Positions 43,456-54,100 of a DNA stretch of 64,000 bases are shown piece by piece. The notes under the pieces are model-generated. The model ran no database searches and was not told the DNA's origin. It was given only the letters and a program-made list of their open reading frames with translations. This stretch comes from Treponema phagedenis (lineage in GTDB: Bacteria > Spirochaetota > Spirochaetia > Treponematales > Treponemataceae). The position numbers and the translations under genes are program-made. Where the stretch lies: NCBI RefSeq assembly GCF_008153345.1, contig NZ_CP042818.1, forward strand, positions 1,984,001-2,048,000. Direction: 5' to 3'. Each line of letters opens with the position of its first letter. Position 1 is the stretch's first letter.

Positions 43456-43878
43456 TTATTCCTTCTTTTTCAATGTATACGTTTTTAATATGTCTTGACC
43501 ATAATATTTGATATTATACTCTAAAATAAGCGTTTTCCCTTTTATCAAGTAATAAATATCAAAATCGTCAAACGTTCTATACCCATAAAGATTTTTCGCT
43601 TTTGCGTGTATAGTATTACCGTCTACAGTATAATAGTGCTTCACAACCATTGACCACCCAGCGTTTGTTTCTTGATCTATAAAAAATCGTGAATCATATA
43701 AATAAAATTCATCTTCTTGAAAGATCGCCTTCACTGGGCTGCTTTTATCATAAGGGGCTGTACAAATACCTTCCCATGTTCCAAGCAATGAATTTTTATC
43801 TTGAGAAACATTCTGAGAGCATGATAAAAAGAAAAAAGCAAACAATATAGTGCTGAAAAGAAATAATAATTTTTTCAT
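43456..43878 (-). CDS. Prophage lipoprotein, lipocalin-like, paralogue 2
   Basis: 140 aa. The signal peptide ends FFLSC (Cys20). A GTWEGICTAP opening and a HYYTVDGNTIHAKAKNLYGY block match its neighbour. Four bases separate the stop from the downstream paralogue's start, so both are co-transcribed. Function unknown; with the plus-strand lipoprotein they form a three-gene surface-protein group between tail and lysis genes. Confidence 0.7.
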   Translation of the reverse strand: MKKLLFLFSTILFAFFFLSCSQNVSQDKNSLLGTWEGICTAPYDKSSPVKAIFQEDEFYLYDSRFFIDQETNAGWSMVVKHYYTVDGNTIHAKAKNLYGYRTFDDFDIYYLIKGKTLILEYNIKYYGQDILKTYTLKKKE

Positions 43879-43958
43879 ACCTAATTTTATTATACATTCT
43901 TAAAATTTGCAACCGTGACAAGAAAAACAATTTATTCAACACTTAAGTTTTAAAATTT

Positions 43959-45755
43959 CTAGCTCAGTTTCAATGTCCCATTATCATTCCATACCATATT
44001 TTTTAAAAGCGGTTTTTGAGACGGAATGTTTTCTAAAAAAAACATATCGGAACCTTTATAAATAATTGATTGATAAAGTGTTATTGCAGGGGGACTCGTT
44101 CCATTCACTGCTTCTCCAAAAGTCACTTCTGTTCCAGGTGTAAAACTAATATTGTACACACCAGATAGACCAGCTCGTGCATTCCAAAATGCTCTTCCTG
44201 TTCCCTTTGTTTTATATATTTTTTTATTACATCCTCCTGTTTTCGCTAATTCATCAAACCAGAATATTTTCTGTACGGAACGATCCGGAAGAATAATTTT
44301 CATTCCGTCATCTGGATATTGAAGTGAAGGATAGTATTCAGCCCAAAATTTATATGTTTTATTTTCAGCTTCAAAAATAATTTCGTATAAATCATAGTTT
44401 ACTATAAATTCGTACCAAAAACCTTCTCCAAATATAGAATTTCCAACAAAAAGAAAGCAATAGTATGATGCCTTATTTGATGATTTTTTGTTTGTTATTG
44501 AAAACCTTTTTATCCTATCACCATAAAGAAGCCCATAACCGATTTTCCCAATTTGTTCTCCGTATCTGTCATATATTGATTTTATGGATTCGTCCTTAGC
44601 ATTTTGATAAACAATACTATCGGCTAACGTTTCCTTCGCTTTATCAAAACGTATTTTATTATAAAGTGTTAATTCTCCGGATGGGCTAAGATTAAAAATT
44701 GACTCTCCTTTGTTTTTAACTTTCAATCCGTTCGTTTCGTCAAACCATGCTTCAAAATCCTGATTGCTGTTCGGGTCGCTATCTATTCGTAACTGTTGTA
44801 CCACCAGCTTTTTAATAAACGCCTGATTAGCTACCAGCTCATCAATCAATGCCCGCTGCGAAACAAGCGCCCCGCAGAGTATTGCGCCAAAATGTCCGGT
44901 CTGTTCTTTTAGCTCCGGTATTTCCATCAAGTGCAAAAGGCAGCACTGGTATTGCTGGTCATAGTTATATACCGGCTCTAAATTTACCCACCTGCTGCCT
45001 TCCCATCGGTAGCAAACGCCCTGCTTCCAGCCGCCTGTGTTTTTAGTCATCAGTACCCAGTCGCCCTTGTTTGCGTCAACGGCGCCCAGCTGTTCCCCCT
45101 TCGTTATTACTACCGTCCGATGAGGCGGCACTGTTGCGCATGCTCCTAAGTATTTCGGGGTGTAGGATGCAACATTGCCCGCCATGTTATTATTTACAAC
45201 TGACTCGATATGTTTGGTATTAGTACCTTTAGTTACCAAGTAATACAGTCCGTTTATATCTGACTGCGGTAAAACAGCTTTATAAATGCGAATTTCATCA
45301 AATATCGCATGAGTATGTCCGCCGCCTAATTCAAACCCTTCTGAAAAATCTATTGGATAATCTCCTGTTTCAATTTTATATAAAAGCCGTGCGTTTTTGT
45401 ACACGCTGAAAAAATTATTTTTTGCAAACACAAAGCACCAGTGTGTTTGCTGCCGGTCGTCTTTAATAGCACTCATGTTTTTAACGCCTGCAAGTTCAAC
45501 CGTTAATAATTCCGTTTTGCTGTCAAAATATACATATAGGTTTTTAAAGCGGAAAATTCCCCGCTCAGCGTCTCTATTCACAATCCCATCCCATCGCCGC
45601 CATAGCGAAACAGACAGCTCGTTTCTGTCGCCTGCAAGCGCCGCCGTGCCTTTTCCTGCGGGGTAATACATCGCATTGCCCGACACACCCGGCACTATCT
45701 GCGCATCTTTCGGCATCTGCAAGTTTTGATTTCCTACATAATTTATCGCTTCCAT
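43959..45755 (-). CDS. Tail-tip/fibre protein with LamG-like domain
   Basis: 598 aa from the ATG at 45755, which has AAGGA at good spacing inside the end of the preceding gene (a frame start at 45773 overlaps more). Residues about 25-175 look like a concanavalin/LamG sandwich (ELSVSLWRRWDGI...FDEIRIYKA), suited to binding host surface glycans or proteins. A middle segment (WVLMTKNTGGWKQGVCYRWEGSRWV) resembles other phage tail proteins. The C-terminal 200 residues have no clear match. Likely part of the receptor-binding apparatus. Confidence 0.7.
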   Translation of the reverse strand: MEAINYVGNQNLQMPKDAQIVPGVSGNAMYYPAGKGTAALAGDRNELSVSLWRRWDGIVNRDAERGIFRFKNLYVYFDSKTELLTVELAGVKNMSAIKDDRQQTHWCFVFAKNNFFSVYKNARLLYKIETGDYPIDFSEGFELGGGHTHAIFDEIRIYKAVLPQSDINGLYYLVTKGTNTKHIESVVNNNMAGNVASYTPKYLGACATVPPHRTVVITKGEQLGAVDANKGDWVLMTKNTGGWKQGVCYRWEGSRWVNLEPVYNYDQQYQCCLLHLMEIPELKEQTGHFGAILCGALVSQRALIDELVANQAFIKKLVVQQLRIDSDPNSNQDFEAWFDETNGLKVKNKGESIFNLSPSGELTLYNKIRFDKAKETLADSIVYQNAKDESIKSIYDRYGEQIGKIGYGLLYGDRIKRFSITNKKSSNKASYYCFLFVGNSIFGEGFWYEFIVNYDLYEIIFEAENKTYKFWAEYYPSLQYPDDGMKIILPDRSVQKIFWFDELAKTGGCNKKIYKTKGTGRAFWNARAGLSGVYNISFTPGTEVTFGEAVNGTSPPAITLYQSIIYKGSDMFFLENIPSQKPLLKNMVWNDNGTLKLS

Positions 45756-45766
45756 GCTTTTATTCC

Positions 45767-46288
45767 TTAACATACTTTTGGATAGCGGTTTTTTATTTCC
45801 GCTATTTTTTCAAGCCATACAGATTTATCTAACTCGCCGCGCAAAACTTCTAACCCCAGCTTGTCGGTTTCGCTCCGGTACGCCGCTTCTCGCAATCCGT
45901 CAATATAAGTGTTGTACTCCTCTTTTGAAATAACTCCTTCAGCGTATAACTCTTCCTGCGTTTTTTTAACAATTACATCGCCTTCAAGTTTTTCGTCCGC
46001 CTGCAAAGCAACAAGTCCCGCATTCACCTTATCCGCTTCGGTCATGTCGATAAACTCGGTACCTTCATCGTTGAGTTTTTTTCCTTCAGGAACTTCAATC
46101 AATTTTTCATCCACAAGCGTTTTCAGCGGCTTTAATACGCCCTTATCCAAATCCGCATACATGCGAACATCGTCTCCGATATTGACATAGCACCCGTCAA
46201 TTATCCGGTATTCAATATCAGGTTCTTTAGGCTCCGGCATTTCGCCGCAGTAATGACCAATTACAATGTTGTCTTTAATTTCTAAGTA
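45767..46288 (-). CDS. Phage tail protein, possible fibre-assembly accessory
   Basis: 173 aa from the ATG at 46288, with GGGAG upstream; the frame start at 46336 lies inside the preceding gene. The C-terminal part, with EELYAEGVISKEEYNTYIDGLR and RGELDKSVWLEKIAEI, is helical and charged, as in small proteins that accompany tail fibres. No family assignment. It overlaps the next gene's start region. Confidence 0.55.
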   Translation of the reverse strand, partial: YLEIKDNIVIGHYCGEMPEPKEPDIEYRIIDGCYVNIGDDVRMYADLDKGVLKPLKTLVDEKLIEVPEGKKLNDEGTEFIDMTEADKVNAGLVALQADEKLEGDVIVKKTQEELYAEGVISKEEYNTYIDGLREAAYRSETDKLGLEVLRGELDKSVWLEKIAEIKNRYPKVC

Positions 46289-46305
46289 TTCCATTTGTTT
46301 ACTCC

Positions 46306-47607
46306 CTATCTTTCTATTTTTTCTAATTTCCAACAATAAAAAATCATTGAGTAATTACTTTTTAATTGCACATCCGTATTTTTCCATCGATAACCTGGGA
46401 AATTAAAGATTTTGTCTGGTGCCGGAGTATAGTCGCTATGGGTTTTATATCTTTGCAAATAAACAGTATTTTGGAAAAGCGCGATAAACATGTGATCAAC
46501 TCCGCTACGGTTTCTGATAGCGTTAGTTACCTGGCTATCTATAGCATCACTCCCATACCTACTCAACAAGGTATATACCCACTGAGGTGTTGCTGCGTAT
46601 TCGATTCCCAGAGCGACATCCGACATTTTTGGTGTCCCCGATACCGTTTTTACAAGCCCGAGTTTATTGTTGCTTGCTTTAGTCGGCAAATTATCAGTTG
46701 CTGCAAACGTGCGCCACGGCGTCCAGCGAGATGTATCGCCGTCGATAGCATTTCTAAACTGCCAATTTTCGTTCCCTTCATAATAATTTTTTAAAAACTG
46801 CACAACGCCAACCGAACCACCAAACCCAAACACCAACAAGGCTCCGGTGTAATTCTTATACATAACAGGATACATTCCCGACAAAATAGTACTATCAATT
46901 TCCGATTCATAAATTGACTTTCTGTAATAAAAACAATTATTGTCACTTTTAATCTTTTCTCTGACTGCTTCGGTAATTTTCGCATTTACATCCCCTGAAC
47001 AATTTCCAAGTAACAAATTATATACCCAATTAGGACTCGCAGCCCACGGTTCGTTTTTTTCACATTCAGCCATGTTTGGCGTTCTGTTTGTCGTTTTAAC
47101 AACACCGAGTCCCTTTTGCGGGTCTTTATCAGTATAATCGCCTTGTCCTGCAAGCGCATCAAGTGTTATAAACTCTTTTTTTAACCCTTGAACTTCACTA
47201 GTAACTTTTTTAGTAATTGTTTGCTGTATTTCGTTTTTAAGACCAGATACTTTGTTATCGATAACTTGTACCGTTGCCGCAACTTTTGTATCCAGTGCTT
47301 CTTTTGCTTTTTCAAGCAAATCGGCGATTGTTTGTCGCTTCTCTTCAACTTCATCGTTGAATTTTTTTCCCACTTCTGCGGCGCTTTTATCCATCGCTTC
47401 TTTTGCCGCTTCAATTGCCCGCTCAAGCGCTGCCTTTTGTTCACTTAGCTCGTGCGTTATATGCTCTCTTGCATCCTGTTTAATTTCCTCAATGACCGCG
47501 TCGCTTATCGTCGCCACTACTTGGCCTTTTAAGGTTGTAAGAAAATTGTTATACGCAATAGTCAAATCTTCTAATGCCTTGCCTAATGCCTCATTCGTGT
47601 AAGCCAT
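46306..47607 (-). CDS. Tail fibre protein
   Basis: 433 aa. The N-terminal 150 residues form a long coiled coil (heptads in HITHELSEQKAALERAIEAAKEAMDKS and following). Two repeats of a motif then follow, TPxM...AASPxWVYxLL, at about residues 180-200 and 330-352, typical of fibre modules. The C-terminal 90 residues carry aromatic-rich strands. Follows the tip protein by 2 bp. Confidence 0.75.
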   Translation of the reverse strand: MAYTNEALGKALEDLTIAYNNFLTTLKGQVVATISDAVIEEIKQDAREHITHELSEQKAALERAIEAAKEAMDKSAAEVGKKFNDEVEEKRQTIADLLEKAKEALDTKVAATVQVIDNKVSGLKNEIQQTITKKVTSEVQGLKKEFITLDALAGQGDYTDKDPQKGLGVVKTTNRTPNMAECEKNEPWAASPNWVYNLLLGNCSGDVNAKITEAVREKIKSDNNCFYYRKSIYESEIDSTILSGMYPVMYKNYTGALLVFGFGGSVGVVQFLKNYYEGNENWQFRNAIDGDTSRWTPWRTFAATDNLPTKASNNKLGLVKTVSGTPKMSDVALGIEYAATPQWVYTLLSRYGSDAIDSQVTNAIRNRSGVDHMFIALFQNTVYLQRYKTHSDYTPAPDKIFNFPGYRWKNTDVQLKSNYSMIFYCWKLEKIER

Positions 47608-47608
47608 A

Positions 47609-50422
47609 CTATACCCCCTGTACTGCTTTAATATATATTTTTTTGCCGCTGTCGGTTACGGCTTTTATAAACACCTTAGTCCCGTCCGTCCGTTCGATGA
47701 GCGGGCGAAGCTGCCATCCGGTAGCTTTGTCTTGTTTTGTTTTAAATATCCGCTTGACATATTCCGTTAATTCAGGAAACACAGACGGGCTAAAGGGTAA
47801 CCCGTTGCACTCCAAAAATCCGTGCTTGTATTCATCATCGTAAAATGTTTTTATCTCTCCCAAAGGAGAGGAAAAAGCATCAGAGTCTTTTAAAAGCGGG
47901 CGAAACGGCCAGCCGGTATGCGTATCAACTCCTAAATGAAAGGTGTTTTTTACATACTCGGTAAAATCCGGAAATACATCAGGGCTAAAGGGTGCACCAT
48001 TGCATTCCAAAAATCCATGCTTGTATTCATCATCGTAAAATGTTTTTATTTCCCCGATCGGGCTGTCGTATTTTTGAATTGCGGTAAGCGTTGTAACCTT
48101 GTCCGCTTTTTTAGCTTCTCTGTCCTGCTCGATTATAAAAAAGTCTTCATCGTTTATTATGTTTGTTGTGTCGATATCCCCGAAACTTCCGCTTCCCTTT
48201 TCACCCTTAAAATGAAATACGTTTCCTTTTCTATCAACAACAACGTAACAGCCGAGCCCGTATGTTTCGTTTGTAATCGGATGCGTAACACTGCGTGTGT
48301 TTTTTATTCCTGTTGTAATTGTTAAATTGTAATTGCCTTCTAATTTAAAAATAATTAAATAATATTTTGTGCCGTTTCCGTTTGCCTCATCAAAAAATAA
48401 TTTTAACACAAAATCATTTTCTAAAGTTCCGTTTAAAATAATGCAATCGTGTAACGCCTCTTTAAAAGTCATTTCAATTATCGTCTTTCCCGAGCATTCA
48501 TATTCGATTATGTTTTTTTGCCACGCTGTATATGACGGGTCGGGCTCGGGTAATTCTTGCGGCGTCTCGTCTGCCGGATAGAAGGCGAGAGATTCTGTTT
48601 CAGCGGGGAAGGATACCTTGTCACTTGTCGGTGTACACTCGATTTCTGCCGAGTATGGAGAAAGCACCCCATTAAAAATTGCAGCAACGCTAAATAAATA
48701 CGTACTATTGTTTTCAAGGCGCTCAAAGGTTTCTTTTTTTTGATTTACTGTCCGGTAATTATAATAGCTTTGCGTTTTTTCTTTCCATTGAATAACATAA
48801 TCTTCCGCAGCACCTTCCCACTCTAAGACAATTGAAGTATCTTTTGCAGTAGCAGTAACTCCAAGCGGAGGAAGTATTATTTTTGTGTCCGTGTCTGTCG
48901 GTTTTTTTTGTACAAGCTTATCAAACGGATTAAACAAAAATCCGCCAAGTCCAAACTTTTGCGATAAGACGCCGCCCTTATACGCAATACTTTCTTCTTC
49001 TACAATTACATTGTATACGGTTTCTGTTTCAGGATGCACTAAACTTACCTTGTCAAAAAGGCGTATCGGCTGTAATGTTTCAACTTCAAAGATAGGATTG
49101 TCATCCCCTCGCTTTTCTTTCAGCCTCTCAAGCCCCGCTTTTTGCAATTCTTCCCGTGTTTTTATTTTTGTGTCAGTAAAGATATCTTCAACGGTTGGCA
49201 TCCCATCATATGTCCCAACTCCAGGAACTCGGACATAGAGCCGCTGTTGCTTTTCCCCCTCGCCGTAACAGTGTAAAACATTTATTTTCTGAACATTTGT
49301 TTTCAGCTCTTTTATATTAGTATTGTTAAGCTGCGTATTTTTTTTATCACTTGTTCGCAATATAAAATCTGCTTGTTTTATTTTATTCTTTACAAAAGAA
49401 GCATTGAACTCAAAATATACCGTACCTTTTTCAAAGTAGCAGCGTGTATCGAAAGTATATTTTTCCCGTATTTTTTGTATCGCTTCCCAAAGGGTACAAT
49501 TAGATAATTCCAAACCCGTTACTAAATCTTGCAATTCTGGCGGAATAAACTTTAGATTGAACTCGGTTTTTTTTCGTGTAATAATTTCAAATGCACGGAG
49601 TACCGGTGTAAACCCTCTGACAGTTCTGTCAACAAGTATATTATGTTCGTTGTAAACTTTGTGTGTCGCGAAATCTTGTGTCCAGTCCGCATTGATATAT
49701 TTAAGAATAAAACGGACTGCAACATACCGCTTGTCGCTTGCAATTTTTACGCCACGAATACTGCTATCTTCTTCAACGCCTCTGTTAGCGGTCAAAATCG
49801 GCGCATGTGAAAAATCAACTTGTCCTATATTTGTTATCGGATTATGCGATGAGACGGACTGTACTCCGATATACGTTTTCTCTCCGATAGACGCTGTCCA
49901 TCTAATATACCTATCACTTACAACATCCCCACAATCAAACGCAAACGTGATAGAGCCTTCCTCATAATATTGAATTGCATCTCCCACTTCATGAAACTGT
50001 AAATGTATATCGCCGTCTTTTATTTTATTTAAATCAATATTCACTTTTTCGATATAATTCGTAAAATCTTCTAAGGTTGAACGGCGGATATAATCAAAGC
50101 CGTAAATGCAATCAGATAAAACAAAATTAAGCGGCTTATCATCCCATCCGTGCCAGCTCTCCGGTATTTTATAATTTTTAAAAAGGCTTTCAAGCGTTCT
50201 AATATTTGTTGTTGTTTGTTTATTGTTGCTTGCATTGTCGGATATAACCATATCCTTTATTTTTTCTTTATCTTTATACAACGTTACATATTTAGCATTT
50301 ACAGGATATTCAGCAAGTTCTAATTTACCGGTGCCTTCTTTGTTTCTTTTTTGACTAAAGCTCCATCCGATATCAAGTCCTTTTATAAGACGCTTCCCGT
50401 TGTTATCATACAATATAACCAT
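47609..50422 (-). CDS. Tail-tip (tail-associated) protein with fibronectin III and collar-like repeats
   Basis: 937 aa. The N-terminal 500 residues resemble the baseplate hub/tail-associated proteins of siphoviruses. A fibronectin type III domain follows (about 518-600, PPLGVTATAKDTSIVLEWEGA...PYSAEIECTP). Near the C-terminus a module GEIKTFYDDEYKHGFLECNG is present twice, like a tail-collar domain; at DNA level the two repeats (47770-47870 and 47950-48060) are about 95 bp long and 180 bp apart. It sits between Dit and the fibre gene, the usual place of Tal. Confidence 0.75.
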   Translation of the reverse strand: MVILYDNNGKRLIKGLDIGWSFSQKRNKEGTGKLELAEYPVNAKYVTLYKDKEKIKDMVISDNASNNKQTTTNIRTLESLFKNYKIPESWHGWDDKPLNFVLSDCIYGFDYIRRSTLEDFTNYIEKVNIDLNKIKDGDIHLQFHEVGDAIQYYEEGSITFAFDCGDVVSDRYIRWTASIGEKTYIGVQSVSSHNPITNIGQVDFSHAPILTANRGVEEDSSIRGVKIASDKRYVAVRFILKYINADWTQDFATHKVYNEHNILVDRTVRGFTPVLRAFEIITRKKTEFNLKFIPPELQDLVTGLELSNCTLWEAIQKIREKYTFDTRCYFEKGTVYFEFNASFVKNKIKQADFILRTSDKKNTQLNNTNIKELKTNVQKINVLHCYGEGEKQQRLYVRVPGVGTYDGMPTVEDIFTDTKIKTREELQKAGLERLKEKRGDDNPIFEVETLQPIRLFDKVSLVHPETETVYNVIVEEESIAYKGGVLSQKFGLGGFLFNPFDKLVQKKPTDTDTKIILPPLGVTATAKDTSIVLEWEGAAEDYVIQWKEKTQSYYNYRTVNQKKETFERLENNSTYLFSVAAIFNGVLSPYSAEIECTPTSDKVSFPAETESLAFYPADETPQELPEPDPSYTAWQKNIIEYECSGKTIIEMTFKEALHDCIILNGTLENDFVLKLFFDEANGNGTKYYLIIFKLEGNYNLTITTGIKNTRSVTHPITNETYGLGCYVVVDRKGNVFHFKGEKGSGSFGDIDTTNIINDEDFFIIEQDREAKKADKVTTLTAIQKYDSPIGEIKTFYDDEYKHGFLECNGAPFSPDVFPDFTEYVKNTFHLGVDTHTGWPFRPLLKDSDAFSSPLGEIKTFYDDEYKHGFLECNGLPFSPSVFPELTEYVKRIFKTKQDKATGWQLRPLIERTDGTKVFIKAVTDSGKKIYIKAVQGV

Positions 50423-51163
50423 TTACATATATCTCCCATTGTATGTTATTTTCACTGTTCCGCCGGTTATGGTTATTTTGAGTTTATTTTTTCCTGCTTG
50501 AAAGGTAAGCGGATTAAGGATGCAGCGATCTGTCAAGTTTATTGTTATGTCCTCTCCGTTTAAAAACAATAATCCGTTTTTATAAATAAGTGAATCCCCT
50601 ATCGGAATATCAATTTTACTACTTACCTCAAGATATGTATTGCCAGATTCTAACAATAATCCTTTGACGCTTGCGATGCCTGAAAGTTCTATTTCTGGAA
50701 GAGTCGGATAGTTTCCTTCACAATGTATTGTTTCTTTTTGTTCAAGTGCGTGAATTTTTTTTATAACTGTTTCACCAAATCCGAAAGGCTCAATTGCCTT
50801 TAACTGAAAACTAATGCTAAAAACTTTCGCAAGATTAAATCCATCATTATATGTTGTTTTTACAGTTCCCTCTAACCTGCATTTATAAAAAATATCATCG
50901 TCATCATCTCTGTATACGTGCAGCTCTTTTCCCACAAGCAAATTAAAAAGCCGAGAGCGCTCGTGCTCAACATCTTTGTATTTATCTGTGGGAATATTCC
51001 CCGAACAGTTAAAGATACGGACTGCGTAATAGGTGCCGCCTTGTAAATACTCACCGTCCCTATCGTTTATTTTAGTAGAGGGGGTATTAACGGTAATTGT
51101 ATTATCTGTTGCCGTAATCCATACAGGTATATCTAACTGTTTTCCATCCGCATATATTCTCAT
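50423..51163 (-). CDS. Distal tail protein (Dit, siphovirus tail component)
   Basis: 246 aa. The N-terminal domain with a cluster of Asp (VYRDDDDDIFYKCRLEG) and the C-terminal galectin-like half (EIELSG...LEVSSKI...ILNPLTFQAGKNKLKIT) match the Dit family, whose hexamer joins the tail tube to the tip. The position directly after the tape-measure gene and before the large tip gene supports this. Stop and next start are adjacent. Confidence 0.8.
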   Translation of the reverse strand: MRIYADGKQLDIPVWITATDNTITVNTPSTKINDRDGEYLQGGTYYAVRIFNCSGNIPTDKYKDVEHERSRLFNLLVGKELHVYRDDDDDIFYKCRLEGTVKTTYNDGFNLAKVFSISFQLKAIEPFGFGETVIKKIHALEQKETIHCEGNYPTLPEIELSGIASVKGLLLESGNTYLEVSSKIDIPIGDSLIYKNGLLFLNGEDITINLTDRCILNPLTFQAGKNKLKITITGGTVKITYNGRYM

Positions 51164-51167
51164 TCCA

Positions 51168-54100
51168 CTACCCCGCTAATGCTTCCTCTACTATCTCTGT
51201 CAGTACCGCCCGCAAATCGGTACTTTCGGTTGCGGTAATGTTCACAACCCCATTATAGGAATTGAATGTCATTGAATTGATAATAATTTGCGTCGCTTGT
51301 AATTGCTGCACATTAAAAGTATCAAAATCAAATGTTTGTTTTACTTTTGAAAGTCCCTCATTGAATATTTCCGAAAGAAAATCTCTGTCAGCACCGGATA
51401 ATTGCTGAAAGATAGTACCTGAATTATGCGTTTGTATTTCAACGCCGCCCTCGAGAGCCTTTGTCGCTTTTGCAACCTCCGCCATCACTTTTTCCATATT
51501 GTCGTAAATCGGCTGTAGCTCTTGTATGCCTTTGTTTATTTCTTCCGATGTTATTTTCCCATCTTCCATAAGACTGTTTATAATCGCTTCCACTTTTGCC
51601 TTAACACCGGCGCTTTCTAAAGACGATTGAATAATTGCCTTTTTCATTTCATTCGCAAAAGCTTTTTTAAAGCTTCCCCAGTCCGCCTTATAGGCGGCAT
51701 CCCCTAAGGCTTGAGTAAGAGAAGAAGCTATTGCATCCCCGACTTTTTCCCATTCTGTTTTTGCTTTTTCGGCAGTAAGTCCAAATCGTTCATTCATCTC
51801 ATCGAAAATCTTCGCCGCCTCATCTCCGATGCCTTCAATTTTCTTTAAGCCTTCTTCATAAGTAATAGTCCCTTTTTCAACTTGTGCAAAAATTTGACCA
51901 ATCCGCCCTGACATAACATTTGTAACCGCTTTGTTTGCCAACGCATCATAAAGCTGCGTTTCTAAGGCTTTTTTAAAAGATTTCATATCTCGATGTTTTA
52001 CATACTCCGCTAATGCTCCATCAAGAGAGCCTAAATAATTGGTAATCGGGTCAATATCTTTGCCTGCAAGCCCTGCGTCTGCTAATCCTTTTTTTATAGC
52101 CTTTGTCGCAAAATTCCTCCAACCCATCGCCGCTTGATAGTCTCCTTTATCCATTGCGGCTTGATACTGTTCTAAAACTTGCGCTACCGTAAAGTTTGTG
52201 TATTCTGTATAATTTTCTGTTTCTTCCCACCCAAACCAATGCAGCGGATCCCACTTGCTATACTTTTTTACCGTTTTTTGTTTTGTCACCCCTTCTTGGT
52301 ATTCAGTTTTTAAATCTTTTACTGTATCAAGAAATGAGTCTATTTTTTTCTTTTGTAGTTCCACTGATTGACTATCAAAAATACTATCGATTGACAGTTT
52401 TTTTCCGCTAAAAGCTTTTGCCAGTGTTTTAGGCACTTCCCCTGCGATTTCACTTGCTCTGCGGATATTTTTTTCTATTCCTTCTTGTACTTTCTGATTA
52501 AAATTTTTCATTTTCTCTCTTTGTTCTGCTGAATATGCAGCATTCTTTCGCCTGATTGCGCCCATAATTTTTGTAGTTATTCCGAATACCGCACTTGTTA
52601 CCCCCAAGACAGCTTTTGCCACAGAGTTTCCGACCATATCCCCAATTTGACCGATAATCTCTCCTGCTGCTGCTATAGCGGTAAGACCGTCAACGCCACC
52701 TTTTTCAATCGCATCAGCGATAACATCAGCAATCGCATTTGCAATGCCAATTGCTCCCTTTACGTATGGATCAGCATTTTTAACTGACTCGCCTTGCTTG
52801 TCCTTTTTTGTTTTTTCTTGAACTTTTTTCTTCGCTTTTTCCGCTTCTTCTTCGCTTATTTTCCCTGCTTTCTTTGCCTCATCTATGACTTGCAGTAATC
52901 GCTCTTTTTCTTTTTCGATATTAATAAGCTTTAGTTCAAAATCAGACTTGTTACAATTCTCAATAGCTTCTAAAGTTTTATCAATTTCTGCCAATGTAAA
53001 TTGAGATTGTTTTAGTTCTATCTCTAACTTGTTTGCTTTTTCTTGTAAGTCTTCTAAATAATCTTTTGCTGCACGCCTTTCGTTCGGTGTAAGGTCTTGC
53101 CCTTTTGACGCAAGCAATGCTTTCGTCTTTTCTATATTTTCTCTTGTTTTATCCAGTTCTTTTTGTAATTCTTTTTGCTCATTAAGATATTTTGTAAAAT
53201 CGGCATAACCTAAAAACTCTGTTCGTTTTTTTTCATCTCCAACAGTTATACCGCTTCCCCCTGCTTCTTTTTTCCGGAGTTCTTTTTCATTATCGTATTT
53301 ATCTAATAGCGCCTTTCGTTCTTTCAACCATTTTTCTGTTTCTTTTGCTTCATTCAAGCCGTATTCTTTTGCCATTGAAATACGCTTGCGATAGTAACTA
53401 TCAAGCTCATCAATGTGTGCCTGCAAATCTTTTGATTTTTCGCCGCCGCTGCCATTCTTTTTATTTTTTCCCTGTAGCTTAAGAAGGGTATCCAGCTCTT
53501 TCTTTAATTTTTTAAGCTCTTTTGAATTGAGCGCAAAAACTCCATCTGCAACATCGGCAGCGTTAAGATGTAATAGCTTGCCTATTTCTGCTTGCAAGAA
53601 TTCTATTTTCTTGCCAACTTCATCAAATTCCTGTCCTAAAAAGACCGCTTCTTTCTTTTCTTTTTCCCATCGTTTTTTTCTTGTCTCATATTCGTCCCAA
53701 GAAGTATCTGCGTGCTGCTGACGTGTTTTTGCTGTTTCTTTTTTGTTTGCTTCTTCTGATAATTCCCCTTGAGCTTTTGCAATTGCAAGGCTCCTTGCTT
53801 CTAAATCTAACAGCTCTTTCTTTGCTGCAATATTTTCTTCTACAGCGTTTTTAATGCTCTCATATAATCTCAGCGTTTTCTGTTGTTTACCAGTAACCGT
53901 ATTAAGATGTTTTTCAAACGCTTTTACCATTTTTTTTACATTGCCATAATCCCATACCCCGCCTTCCGCTTGTACCCCGTTATTTGAAAGATACAGATGC
54001 TGAATTTCTTCTCTTATTTTTGCGGCGGCGGTTTCTCTTCCCGCTTCTTGCAAATGTTTAAACTCTTCGTATTTTGCTTGTATCTGCTGATATAGTAATG

